Positions 24,440 through 31,447 of a stretch of 64,000 nucleotides of DNA are shown here, piece by piece. Made by a program: the position numbers and the translations under genes. The DNA lies in the NCBI RefSeq assembly GCF_049562855.1, contig NZ_CP186925.1, positions 2,604,001 through 2,668,000 on the forward strand, read 5' to 3'. The notes beneath the pieces were generated by a model that saw only the letters and a program-made list of their open reading frames with translations, was not told the DNA's origin and ran no database searches. Origin of the DNA: Ruminococcus_C callidus (GTDB lineage: Bacteria; Bacillota; Clostridia; Oscillospirales; Ruminococcaceae). Each line of letters begins with the position of its first letter. The stretch's first letter is position 1.

Positions 24440-25387
24440 ATGGAAAAGGTCCGCAGAGATACCAATTTTATTGTGCTGGGGCTGGTGCTGTATACCCTGC
24501 TGCGGTACGTCATTTTCGCACTGGAACCGCTGGCACGTGTTTGCTTTGTCCGGCTGGTTTGTTCTGACAGTGCCGAAAGAACAGTCCTCTTGCAGCAGCT
24601 GGAGGAAAACGCTGCCAACAGCGGTGTTTCCAGTATTGTGGCAGTGCTTGCCGGCGTGTTGTTTCTGGGCTGGTATTTCCGACGGGATACGCCACCGCGG
24701 ATGGTGTTTCAAAAAAAGCAGCCGCTTCCGTGGAAAAGGCTGCCGCTGCTGATCTGTATTTTCATGGGTGCCCAGCTGATCTACTCGCTGTTCGGGAACG
24801 TGCTGGAATTTCTGCTCCGGCTGTGCGGCTACACCGCTATGGGACAGCTGAATGCCGCATCGGCTCAGAGCACCACGGTTTCCATGTTTTTGTATACTGC
24901 TGTTTTCGCCCCTGTGGGAGAAGAACTCATTTACCGCGGGCTGGTCATGCGGCAGTTTCAGAAGTACGGGAACGTGTTCGCCATTGTGGTTTCCGCAGCG
25001 TTGTTCGGCGTGATGCATGCCAACTTGTTTCAGATGATATTTGCATTTCTCACCGGACTGGTGCTGGGATACACGGCGGCAGAGTTCTCTCTCCGCTGGT
25101 CGATTGTGCTGCATCTGGTCAATAATCTGGTGTTTGGTGAACTGCTGGGCTGGCTGATGGGGTATCTCTCCCCTGCCGAACAGGACTATCTCTATCGGGG
25201 AATCAACATTTTCTTTTTCGCTTTCGCCGCGTTCTGGCTGCTGCATCATCGGAAACAGCTGGGGCATTACCTGCAACAGAATCGCTGTGCGAAAAAGTGC
25301 TATGCTGCGGCTTTTACTGCTGTTGCTATGGTGACGTTTTTTGTGGGGAATTTTGGACTGGCGATTTCGGGGATTCAAAAGCGATGA
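24440..25387 (+). CDS. CPBP-family intramembrane metalloprotease
   Basis: A 315-residue membrane protein with about eight spans. The CPBP (CAAX protease and bacteriocin-processing) motifs are present: EELIYRG for motif 1, FGVMHAN for motif 2 and HLVNN for motif 3, giving the Glu and His residues of an intramembrane protease. Relatives cleave prenylated proteins in eukaryotes or give bacteriocin self-immunity; the substrate here is unknown. The start follows AAGGAGAGATTCTC. No bacteriocin genes are nearby. Confidence 0.9.
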   Translation: MEKVRRDTNFIVLGLVLYTLLRYVIFALEPLARVCFVRLVCSDSAERTVLLQQLEENAANSGVSSIVAVLAGVLFLGWYFRRDTPPRMVFQKKQPLPWKRLPLLICIFMGAQLIYSLFGNVLEFLLRLCGYTAMGQLNAASAQSTTVSMFLYTAVFAPVGEELIYRGLVMRQFQKYGNVFAIVVSAALFGVMHANLFQMIFAFLTGLVLGYTAAEFSLRWSIVLHLVNNLVFGELLGWLMGYLSPAEQDYLYRGINIFFFAFAAFWLLHHRKQLGHYLQQNRCAKKCYAAAFTAVAMVTFFVGNFGLAISGIQKR

Positions 25388-25439
25388 GGTGCTGTTGACC
25401 TTACATTTTAATTTCTCGTGCAATCTTCGGGTGATACTT

Positions 25440-25850
25440 GACCTTATAGTACAAGTGAAACGCGAACTCTTTTCTTGCGGCGGGTCGCCGCTGACCTTAC
25501 GCCCCAATTTCAACTGTAAAAAGGGTAGTGTTACGGCGGCAGCAGCCGCCTGTTCGCCCCGCCGGGGGAGTTTTGTCGATGAGAATCTATTGTGACAGTT
25601 TCTTGTGTAATCTTCGTGTGATGCGTTGCCGTATAGTACAAGTGAAACGCGAACTCTTTTCTTGCGACGGGTCGCCGCTGACCTTACGCCCCGATTTCAA
25701 GAGTAAAAAGGGTAATGTTACGGCGGACAAGCCGCCTGTTCGCCCCGCCGGGGGAGTTTTGTCGATGAGAATCTATTGTGACAGTTTCTTGTGTAATCTT
25801 CGGGTGATGCGTTGCCGTATAGTACAAGTGGAATGCGAACTCTTTTCTTT
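25440..25850. repeat. Tandem 186-187-bp repeat block, locus 1
   Basis: The segment starting AGTACAAGTGAAACGCGAAC recurs at 25448, 25635 and 25821, so units are 187 and 186 bp. Each unit holds three GC-rich palindromes: around GGCGGGTCGCCGC (decayed to GACGGGTCGCCGC in the second unit), GGCGGCAGCAGCCGCC, and CCCCGCCGGGGG. Unit lengths are not all multiples of three, and short frames in it do not resemble the local gene style, so it is probably non-coding. The same unit occurs at 61340-61780. Confidence 0.8.
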
Positions 25851-26165
25851 TTTTGCTTCTTTTTTTCTTTTCAGTAAAGAAAAAAAGAAGCGTAACTCCT
25901 TGTGAAATCGATTGATTGCTGTAGCGGGTAACCTCTCAGTCAAGCCTGCGGCTTGCCAGCTCAGCACAAGGCACGCCCTTCGGGTGCCCTAAAGGGGAGC
26001 CTAGCAATACAAACTTGCAAACGCCGTATGAAATAAAGTTACCCACCTACACTAGAAAACGCCTGAATATCAACGTCACAAATACAGGCAAAGGCAACAA
26101 TCGGCGTTGGCAAGCCACAGGCGGACAGCGAGGTACGAGCGAATTCCGCCGGACGGTTTTGACAC
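25851..26165. repeat. Conserved segment after the tandem repeat, locus 1
   Basis: A long T/A inverted repeat (TTGCTTCTTTTTTTCTTTTC facing its complement, 25853-25890) is followed by GCGTAACTCCTTGTGAAA, a CTCAGTCAAGCC...GGGGAGC motif and, at about 26063-26160, a stretch with ACAATCGGCGTTGGCAAGCC and GCGGACAGCGAGGTACGAGC that is almost identical to 61915-62010. GGCGGACAG...TTCCGCC pairs as a hairpin. A short frame (ending GTSEFRRTV) stays open in both loci, with both silent and replacement differences, so a small peptide cannot be excluded. Confidence 0.65.
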
Positions 26166-26224
26166 GGCAGACTCAGAAGCTACGCTTCCGCAAAAATTTC
26201 CAGTTCCACCCGAATCGATTCCCC

Positions 26225-27145
26225 TCAATAATGAAACGCACTATCCCCTGCGAACTCCCGCACCAGTGAATCCGCCGGCACCTGTTCCAGCCGCAGCGGT
26301 TCTACGTCGTCCCACATCTGCCGCAATTCCCGCAGAAGAGGGTGCTGCATTTCCGCTTCCAGTTCCCCGTCCAGCAAGGTTTTATAAATGCCCAGCTCAT
26401 AAGGCAAAAACGTATCTACCGAAAACAATGCCCGCTTCTTATACGGGGCAATATACTTGTGCTCCCCTGCCTGCACGTGTTCGAACATGGACAAAGTTTC
26501 TGCCACGCTGCGATGCCGGAAGTTCCGATCCCGCAGCATTCGCCGCATCAGCCGCAGACGTGACGGGTGCAGCACAGTTTCCCCGTTGGTCACACGCGTC
26601 CGCACACTGACGTAAATCCGCACGGTCATCTCCTCCGGAATGGTGATGACTTCCGGATTCAGGGCGTGGATTCCCTCCAGCAGCAACAGTTCGTTGGGCT
26701 TTCGCGTCAGCTGCCAGTCCTGATCGATCCGCGTGGTTGTGGGAAATTCATACCGCGGCAACCATGTGGGTTCGCAGGCAATGATTTTTTGCAGCTGCTG
26801 ATTCAGATAGGGAATATCTACCCGTGCCGGCGATTCCAGATCCAGCTTGCCCTTGACGGACAATTCCCGCTGCTGCGGTGTCATAGTGGAAAAGAAATTG
26901 TCCATGGAAATCGTATGCGTTTCCACACCCCAGCGATCCAGAAACCGTTCCAGCAAAAATGCCGTCGTGGTCTTTCCCGAACCAGAGGGACCTGCCAGCA
27001 GGATCACCGGACGCTCTGCCGCAGTCTGCCGGATCGATTCTGCCACCTTTTGCAGTTCGCCCAGAAATGCCTGATCTGCCTGCTGCAAGGCGTTCTCGGA
27101 GGCTGTCATTTCCTGATTGATGTCTGTGAGTTTTCGATATTTCAT
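26225..27145 (-). CDS. Uridine kinase/phosphoribulokinase-like P-loop kinase
   Basis: A 306-residue protein of the URK/PRK family. Walker A GPSGSGKTT is at 52-60, followed by MDNFF for the acceptor base and LLLEGIHALNP as Walker B-like. Relatives phosphorylate uridine or cytidine; many clostridial forms carry an N-terminal TGS-like region, which is absent here. The exact substrate is uncertain. I start it at 27145 with AAAGGTGA upstream; the ATG at 27166 overlaps that site. Confidence 0.82.
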   Translation of the reverse strand: MKYRKLTDINQEMTASENALQQADQAFLGELQKVAESIRQTAAERPVILLAGPSGSGKTTTAFLLERFLDRWGVETHTISMDNFFSTMTPQQRELSVKGKLDLESPARVDIPYLNQQLQKIIACEPTWLPRYEFPTTTRIDQDWQLTRKPNELLLLEGIHALNPEVITIPEEMTVRIYVSVRTRVTNGETVLHPSRLRLMRRMLRDRNFRHRSVAETLSMFEHVQAGEHKYIAPYKKRALFSVDTFLPYELGIYKTLLDGELEAEMQHPLLRELRQMWDDVEPLRLEQVPADSLVREFAGDSAFHY

Positions 27146-27205
27146 GGTCGTTTCACCTTTCTGCAATCATAACTGCACTTACACATATCCAGATGTGCTA
27201 TTGGT

Positions 27206-27235
27206 ATTATAGCATATTTCCACAGTTTTTGTCAA
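27206..27235 (-). promoter_or_regulatory. Promoter of the uridine-kinase-like gene
   Basis: Leftward TTGACA (27235-27230), 18-bp spacer and TATAAT (27211-27206), 61 bp upstream of the start. Confidence 0.75.
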
Positions 27236-27303
27236 TTAAAGAAGATAGACGTTGTGCATTTTCCTAATACATTGCCGCATAATCAACTCCTAAAGTATCA
27301 AAT

Positions 27304-27337
27304 AAAAAACTCACCCAGCAAAAATACGGAGTGAGTA
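27304..27337 (-). terminator. Probable terminator of the AT-rich orphan gene
   Basis: Leftward ACTCACTCC / GGGTGAGT with a 12-base loop followed by six Us. It is 207 bp beyond the stop of the 27544-28095 gene. The rest of 27338-27543 is AT-rich and shows no gene or repeat that I can support. Confidence 0.5.
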
Positions 27338-27543
27338 TAAAACGATCTTATTGTTCTGTCAGTTAGATACAGCTTGAGCATAAAAAGTAAGTCCCAATTC
27401 TTTTTCGTATTGTTGAGATGTATTGTCCTAAAAATATATGGATATATTGGTGAATTTTGATTTTCATTTTAGATGAGCAATACAGAACAGAATTGGGATA
27501 AAAGTAAAAATGAATTTTTCAAATTCCATGTTGTTTCAGATTA

Positions 27544-28095
27544 TCATGATGCAACGCCTCGCAGTGCTTCATAAAAAGACCTTTCCTCTATCACATCATT
27601 ATAGCCATCTTTATCATTCTCTGTTCTATTCCATAACTTGTAACTCAATTGATATGGAGAATCAGAATAAACAGAAACTCTTGCAATCAAATCTTCAGTG
27701 TGATTTTCAATGACATCTCCCCCGAATCCCGATATTTGTTCAAAATCAAAAGGAAGCTGTTCACTAATGCGATAGAATCTTAAGTTTATATAGTATTCTT
27801 CTGTTTCTGAACAGTTGATCGAGGTATTGATGATATTATTATCATAAATAAAATCCTGTACTTTTTGATGCAGCAGATCCAAATCCGTATACTCACTTTT
27901 TATGATATAATTCGTCCGAACTGTCGTGACATTGTTTTGCGTAAACACTTGTGAAGTATTCGGTATCTCATATATTTCTGGCATATGCTGAAATTCTCTT
28001 TCTCTCATCAAGCCATTCGCCAAACGATAGATGACAAGTGATAGAACGATACAGAATATAGGTATGAGAAATCGTAGTTTTCTTTTGCTTTTCAT
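27544..28095 (-). CDS. AT-rich membrane-anchored protein of unknown function
   Basis: A 183-residue protein with a basic N-terminus and a single hydrophobic span (LIPIFCIVLSLVIY, about 10-23), so probably anchored with the rest outside. No family recognised. The DNA is far richer in A/T than the neighbours and uses ATA, TTA and AAT-type codons freely, suggesting recent acquisition. AAAGG lies 8 bases before the ATG at 28095. It has its own promoter and terminator, so it is a single-gene unit. Confidence 0.65.
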   Translation of the reverse strand: MKSKRKLRFLIPIFCIVLSLVIYRLANGLMREREFQHMPEIYEIPNTSQVFTQNNVTTVRTNYIIKSEYTDLDLLHQKVQDFIYDNNIINTSINCSETEEYYINLRFYRISEQLPFDFEQISGFGGDVIENHTEDLIARVSVYSDSPYQLSYKLWNRTENDKDGYNDVIEERSFYEALRGVAS

Positions 28096-28189
28096 AAATA
28101 ACCTTTCTGTCAATCTATACTTCCTTAAGACCTCTTCAGAAATCTATTTTTCTCTGATTGTGTTGCACTTGACTTGACAATCTATCATC

Positions 28190-28218
28190 ATTATATCACA
28201 TTTTCTCCCGTTTGGCAA
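28190..28218 (-). promoter_or_regulatory. Promoter of the AT-rich orphan gene
   Basis: Leftward TTGCCA (28218-28213), 17-bp spacer and TATAAT (28195-28190), 95 bp upstream of the start. Confidence 0.65.
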
Positions 28219-28321
28219 TTGTGCAGTACAGTCCTAAAATTTGTTGCAAAACTTTCCTGTTCCTTTTTACCGCCTCATTTCGAAAAGAAAGCAATCCGCC
28301 CGAAACGAAAAAGAAAATCAG

Positions 28322-28350
28322 TGGACAACACAGCGGTTTTGTGGTATAAT
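28322..28350 (+). promoter_or_regulatory. Promoter of the modD-mtnN-lysR group
   Basis: TGGACA (28322-28327), 17-bp spacer and TATAAT (28345-28350), 32 bp upstream of the modD-like start. Confidence 0.75.
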
Positions 28351-28382
28351 GGTAGCATCACAATGAAAAAGGAGCGATCACA

Positions 28383-29240
28383 ATGCGTAGCGATCTGATC
28401 TATATTCCGGACAGCGAACTAGATGCCCTGATCCAGCAGGATACCCCGTATCTGGATCTGACCACACTGGGGCTGGACATCGGGGACGAGCCGGGCTCGT
28501 TGTCTTTCTACACCCGCGAGCCCTGCGTGCTCTGCTGCACCGAGGAGGTTTCCCGCATTCTTTCCAAGCTGGGACTTTCCACCGCCTATTCCCTCCCCAC
28601 CGGCACACAGATCGGAGCCGGCGAGTTGTTCTTCACCGCAGAGGGCAGCGTCTGTGACCTGCACCGTGCGTGGAAGATCTGTCAGTCCCTGCTTTCCCAC
28701 TGTTCCGGCGTTGCCACCAAAGCCAGAAACATGCTCAATCGGGTACAGGAAATTTCCCCTGCCATTTCTCTGACTGCGGCACGGGCACATTTCCCCGGTA
28801 CAAAAGCACTGGTCACCAAGGCAGTGGTTGCCGGCGGCGTGATTCCGCACCGCATGGGCTTGTCGGAAACTGTCCTGATCTATGAAACCCATATCGCCTG
28901 CATGGGCGGTCTGGACGTTTTTCTGGAACGGTATCCCCAGCAGAAAAGCCACTTCTGTGAAAAGAAAGTCTTTGTGGAAACCACTTCCGCAGAAACGGCT
29001 CTCCGCTGTTTGTCTGTCGGCGTAGATGCCATTCAGTTTTTCCAGCTGCAGCCTGACGCACTGGCAGCAGCAGTGGAACAGGTAAAGGCAGCATATCCCC
29101 ACTGCACCGTAGTTGCCGCCGGAAACCTCACAGAAGAAAACGTCACCGAATATGCTGCCACCGGCGTGGACGGACTGGTCAGCTCCGCATTCTATCGGGC
29201 AGAACCGATTCAGATGCAGGCACAATTTCACACCAATTAA
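28383..29240 (+). CDS. modD: ModD/quinolinate phosphoribosyltransferase-like protein
   Basis: A 285-residue protein with the quinolinate phosphoribosyltransferase fold. N-terminal YLDLTTLGL and the central catalytic barrel with ARAHFPGTKALVTKAVVAGG match the ModD branch better than NadC, whose usual motif at this point is TRKTTPGLR. ModD is often beside molybdate transport genes, but none are present; here it is followed 15 bp later by the MTA/SAH nucleosidase gene. The substrate is unproven. The start follows AAAGGAGCG. Confidence 0.8.
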   Translation: MRSDLIYIPDSELDALIQQDTPYLDLTTLGLDIGDEPGSLSFYTREPCVLCCTEEVSRILSKLGLSTAYSLPTGTQIGAGELFFTAEGSVCDLHRAWKICQSLLSHCSGVATKARNMLNRVQEISPAISLTAARAHFPGTKALVTKAVVAGGVIPHRMGLSETVLIYETHIACMGGLDVFLERYPQQKSHFCEKKVFVETTSAETALRCLSVGVDAIQFFQLQPDALAAAVEQVKAAYPHCTVVAAGNLTEENVTEYAATGVDGLVSSAFYRAEPIQMQAQFHTN

Positions 29241-29255
29241 CAAGGAGAATTTTTT

Positions 29256-29936
29256 ATGTTGAAAACAATCGGAATCATCGGGGCTATGCCGTCGGAACTG
29301 ACAGACATTCGCAACGGTCTGCCGGATTCGAAAATTCAGAAAAAAGCCGGCTTTGACTACTACATCAATCAGGTAGGCGACACCCGCATTGTCCATGTTT
29401 GCAGCGGCATCGCAAAAGTCAACGCTGCCCTCTGCACGCAGGCACTGATCGACACATTCCAGCCGGCAGCAGTTATCAATGCCGGTATCGCCGGCGGCAT
29501 GAACAACCAGATCCACGTCTGCGACGTAGTCGTTTCCAGCGAGGTTCTTCCCCATGATCTGGATCTGCACTTCCTGAAAGACTACCCGCCCTACTGCGGC
29601 ATCTATCCGTCTGACAAGGCTCTGATTGATCTGGCAGTGAAGACCTGCACAGAGTTCGGCGTGAAGTCTTTTGTAGGACGTATCGTTTCCGGCGAAGCCT
29701 TTGTCACAGACAGTGCTGTCAAGGCTGAAATCCAGCAGCGGCTGGAACCCTATGCGGTGGATATGGAAAGTGCAGCTGTGGGACAGTGTGCATACCGGAA
29801 TCAGGTGCCGTTCGTCAGCGTCCGCTGCATCTCGGACAACGCCGACGATGAAGGGGCAATGTCTTTTGACCAGTTCGAAAAAATTGCCGCCAAGCGTGTG
29901 GCAGACATTGTGCTCCGCATGATCGAAACCATTTGA
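29256..29936 (+). CDS. mtnN: 5'-methylthioadenosine/S-adenosylhomocysteine nucleosidase
   Basis: A 226-residue purine-nucleoside-phosphorylase-fold enzyme that cleaves adenine from MTA and SAH, serving methionine salvage and the activated methyl cycle. Visible motifs: GAMPSE near the N-terminus (general acid Glu), NAGIAGG, VDMESAAVGQ (ribose-binding Glu) and CISDNADD (catalytic Asp). RBS CAAGGAG precedes it. It is 12 bp from the following LysR gene. Confidence 0.95.
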   Translation: MLKTIGIIGAMPSELTDIRNGLPDSKIQKKAGFDYYINQVGDTRIVHVCSGIAKVNAALCTQALIDTFQPAAVINAGIAGGMNNQIHVCDVVVSSEVLPHDLDLHFLKDYPPYCGIYPSDKALIDLAVKTCTEFGVKSFVGRIVSGEAFVTDSAVKAEIQQRLEPYAVDMESAAVGQCAYRNQVPFVSVRCISDNADDEGAMSFDQFEKIAAKRVADIVLRMIETI

Positions 29937-29947
29937 GGAAACCGGTC

Positions 29948-30862
29948 ATGACATTACAACAGCTGCAATACGTCATTGCCATTGTGGAACACGGCTCTAT
30001 CAGTGAAACTGCCAAGCAGCTTTACGTGGCACAGCCGACGCTTTCCAGTGCTGTCCGCACGCTGGAAGAAGAATTCGGCATTCTCATTTTCCACCGTTCC
30101 GCCAGAGGAATCGCTCTCACGGAGGACGGCAGAGAGTTCCTCTCCTACGCCCGACAGGTGGTAGAACAGGCAGACCTGCTCCACCAGCACTACGGTGCCA
30201 CCCGACAGACACGGCAGCGGTGCTCCATTTCCACACAGCACTATGCCTTTGCTGTCGATGCCTTTGTACAGCTGATCCAGCGGCTCTCGCCGGAGTCCTA
30301 TGAGTTCACGCTGCGGGAAACCCGCACCCATGAGATCATGGAAGATGTCCGCAATTTCGACAGCGAGATCGGGATCCTCTACCTCAGCAGCTTCAACGAA
30401 AAGGTGCTTCGTGCCATGCTGGAGGAATATCATCTGGAATTCCACTCGCTGGCAATGGCAGAGCCACACGTCTTTCTGCGGGCGGCTCACCCGCTGGCAA
30501 AACGCAGTTCCGTCACCACGGCAGATCTGGAGCCATATCCGTTCCTGTGCTTTGAACAGGGTGTCCACAACTCCTTTTACTTTGCAGAAGAACTGCTCAG
30601 CACAGTGCCGCACAAAAAGAGCATTCGCGTCAGCGACCGTGCGACACTGTTCAACCTGCTCCGCGGAGTCAACGGCTACACCATTTGCAGCGGTATGGTC
30701 AGTGCCGACCTGAACGGCGGCGACATTGTTTCTGTGCCGCTGGATACGGCGGAACGCATGGAGATCGGCTGGATCTCCAACCCCAAGACACAGACCAGCC
30801 GTGCCGCAAAACTGTACATTCAGGAATTGCAGCATGTGCTGGCAGAATATCAGAAGAAGTAA
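29948..30862 (+). CDS. LysR-family transcriptional regulator
   Basis: A 304-residue LTTR: N-terminal winged helix with the helix-turn-helix at about 18-45 (GSISETAKQLYVAQPTLSSA) and a LysR substrate-binding domain from about 90. The start at 29948 is preceded by GAGGAAA, which overlaps the end of mtnN; the frame's earlier ATG at 29933 lies inside that site. It is the last gene of the modD-mtnN group and may regulate it or a distant target. The ligand is unknown. Confidence 0.9.
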   Translation: MTLQQLQYVIAIVEHGSISETAKQLYVAQPTLSSAVRTLEEEFGILIFHRSARGIALTEDGREFLSYARQVVEQADLLHQHYGATRQTRQRCSISTQHYAFAVDAFVQLIQRLSPESYEFTLRETRTHEIMEDVRNFDSEIGILYLSSFNEKVLRAMLEEYHLEFHSLAMAEPHVFLRAAHPLAKRSSVTTADLEPYPFLCFEQGVHNSFYFAEELLSTVPHKKSIRVSDRATLFNLLRGVNGYTICSGMVSADLNGGDIVSVPLDTAERMEIGWISNPKTQTSRAAKLYIQELQHVLAEYQKK

Positions 30863-31035
30863 GGCAACACCGCACAAAGCTTGTGCGTAAGATGCGTAGT
30901 CAGATTTTTCGGCAGATTGCATAGAAATTCCGCAGGCATACTTGATGTATGGCAAGGGATTTCTGGGCAATATGACGGAAAATCTGCACGTAGATTGCGT
31001 GCAAAGCCGTCAGGCGGGCTTTGTGCGGGGTTGCC
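30863..31035 (+). repeat. 173-bp diverged member of the GGCAATACC family, uninterrupted form
   Basis: Termini GGCAACACCGCACAAAGC and GGCTTTGTGCGGGGTTGCC, a central palindrome CATAC-TTGAT-GTATG, and the arm sequence CAATATGACGGAAAATCTGC. That arm matches the 172-bp copies at the very point where the 335-bp copies carry the 163-bp insert. Despite many substitutions its length is within one base of the 172-bp class, which supports the short form as ancestral. It abuts the LysR stop codon. Confidence 0.75.
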
Positions 31036-31040
31036 ATAAG

Positions 31041-31086
31041 AATCAGAGCGTGTTCTCCAAATACGGAAACACGCTCTGATTTTTTC
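31041..31086 (+). terminator. Intrinsic terminator after the LysR gene
   Basis: Perfect 14-bp stem AATCAGAGCGTGTT / AACACGCTCTGATT followed by a T-run. It also ends the transcript that runs through the 173-bp element. Confidence 0.85.
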
Positions 31087-31218
31087 GCCAAACTGACCGG
31101 AAACGCACCTTCTCCCGATTGCCCGCCCTGCCGCCGCAGATTCAAGCACATTGTCCTAAAATGGTGCAAGAGATTCTGACAGATATTTTTTCCACATATC
31201 GTTATAATAGATACACAA

Positions 31219-31390
31219 GGCAATACCGCACAAAGATTGTGCGACAGATGCGTCGTCAAATTTTTCGTCAGATGAAACAAAAAGCGGAGTGAATACTGGA
31301 TGTATTCACGAGCATTTTTGTGAAATATGACGGGAAATTTGCAAGCAGGTGGCGTGCAAAGTCGCCAGACGCTCTTTGTGCGGTATTGCC
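31219..31390 (+). repeat. 172-bp GGCAATACC element (duplication ACAA)
   Basis: Short-form copy with 17-bp perfect ends and the central palindrome GTGAATAC-TGGAT-GTATTCAC, without the nested 163-bp insert. ACAA flanks both sides. It lies 57 bp upstream of the spoIIE start, in its leader or promoter region. Confidence 0.9.
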
Positions 31391-31447
31391 ACAAAGCATT
31401 TTCAAGGCAGCATCACCGTGCCGCCGCAAAGAAAGGACGTTTCCACC

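Noticed and set aside
25341..25905. Protein-coding genes within the tandem repeat block
   Set aside because: Open stretches run across repeats, but the first unit length (187 bp) breaks the frame, there are no convincing start sites, and the conserved features are palindromes.
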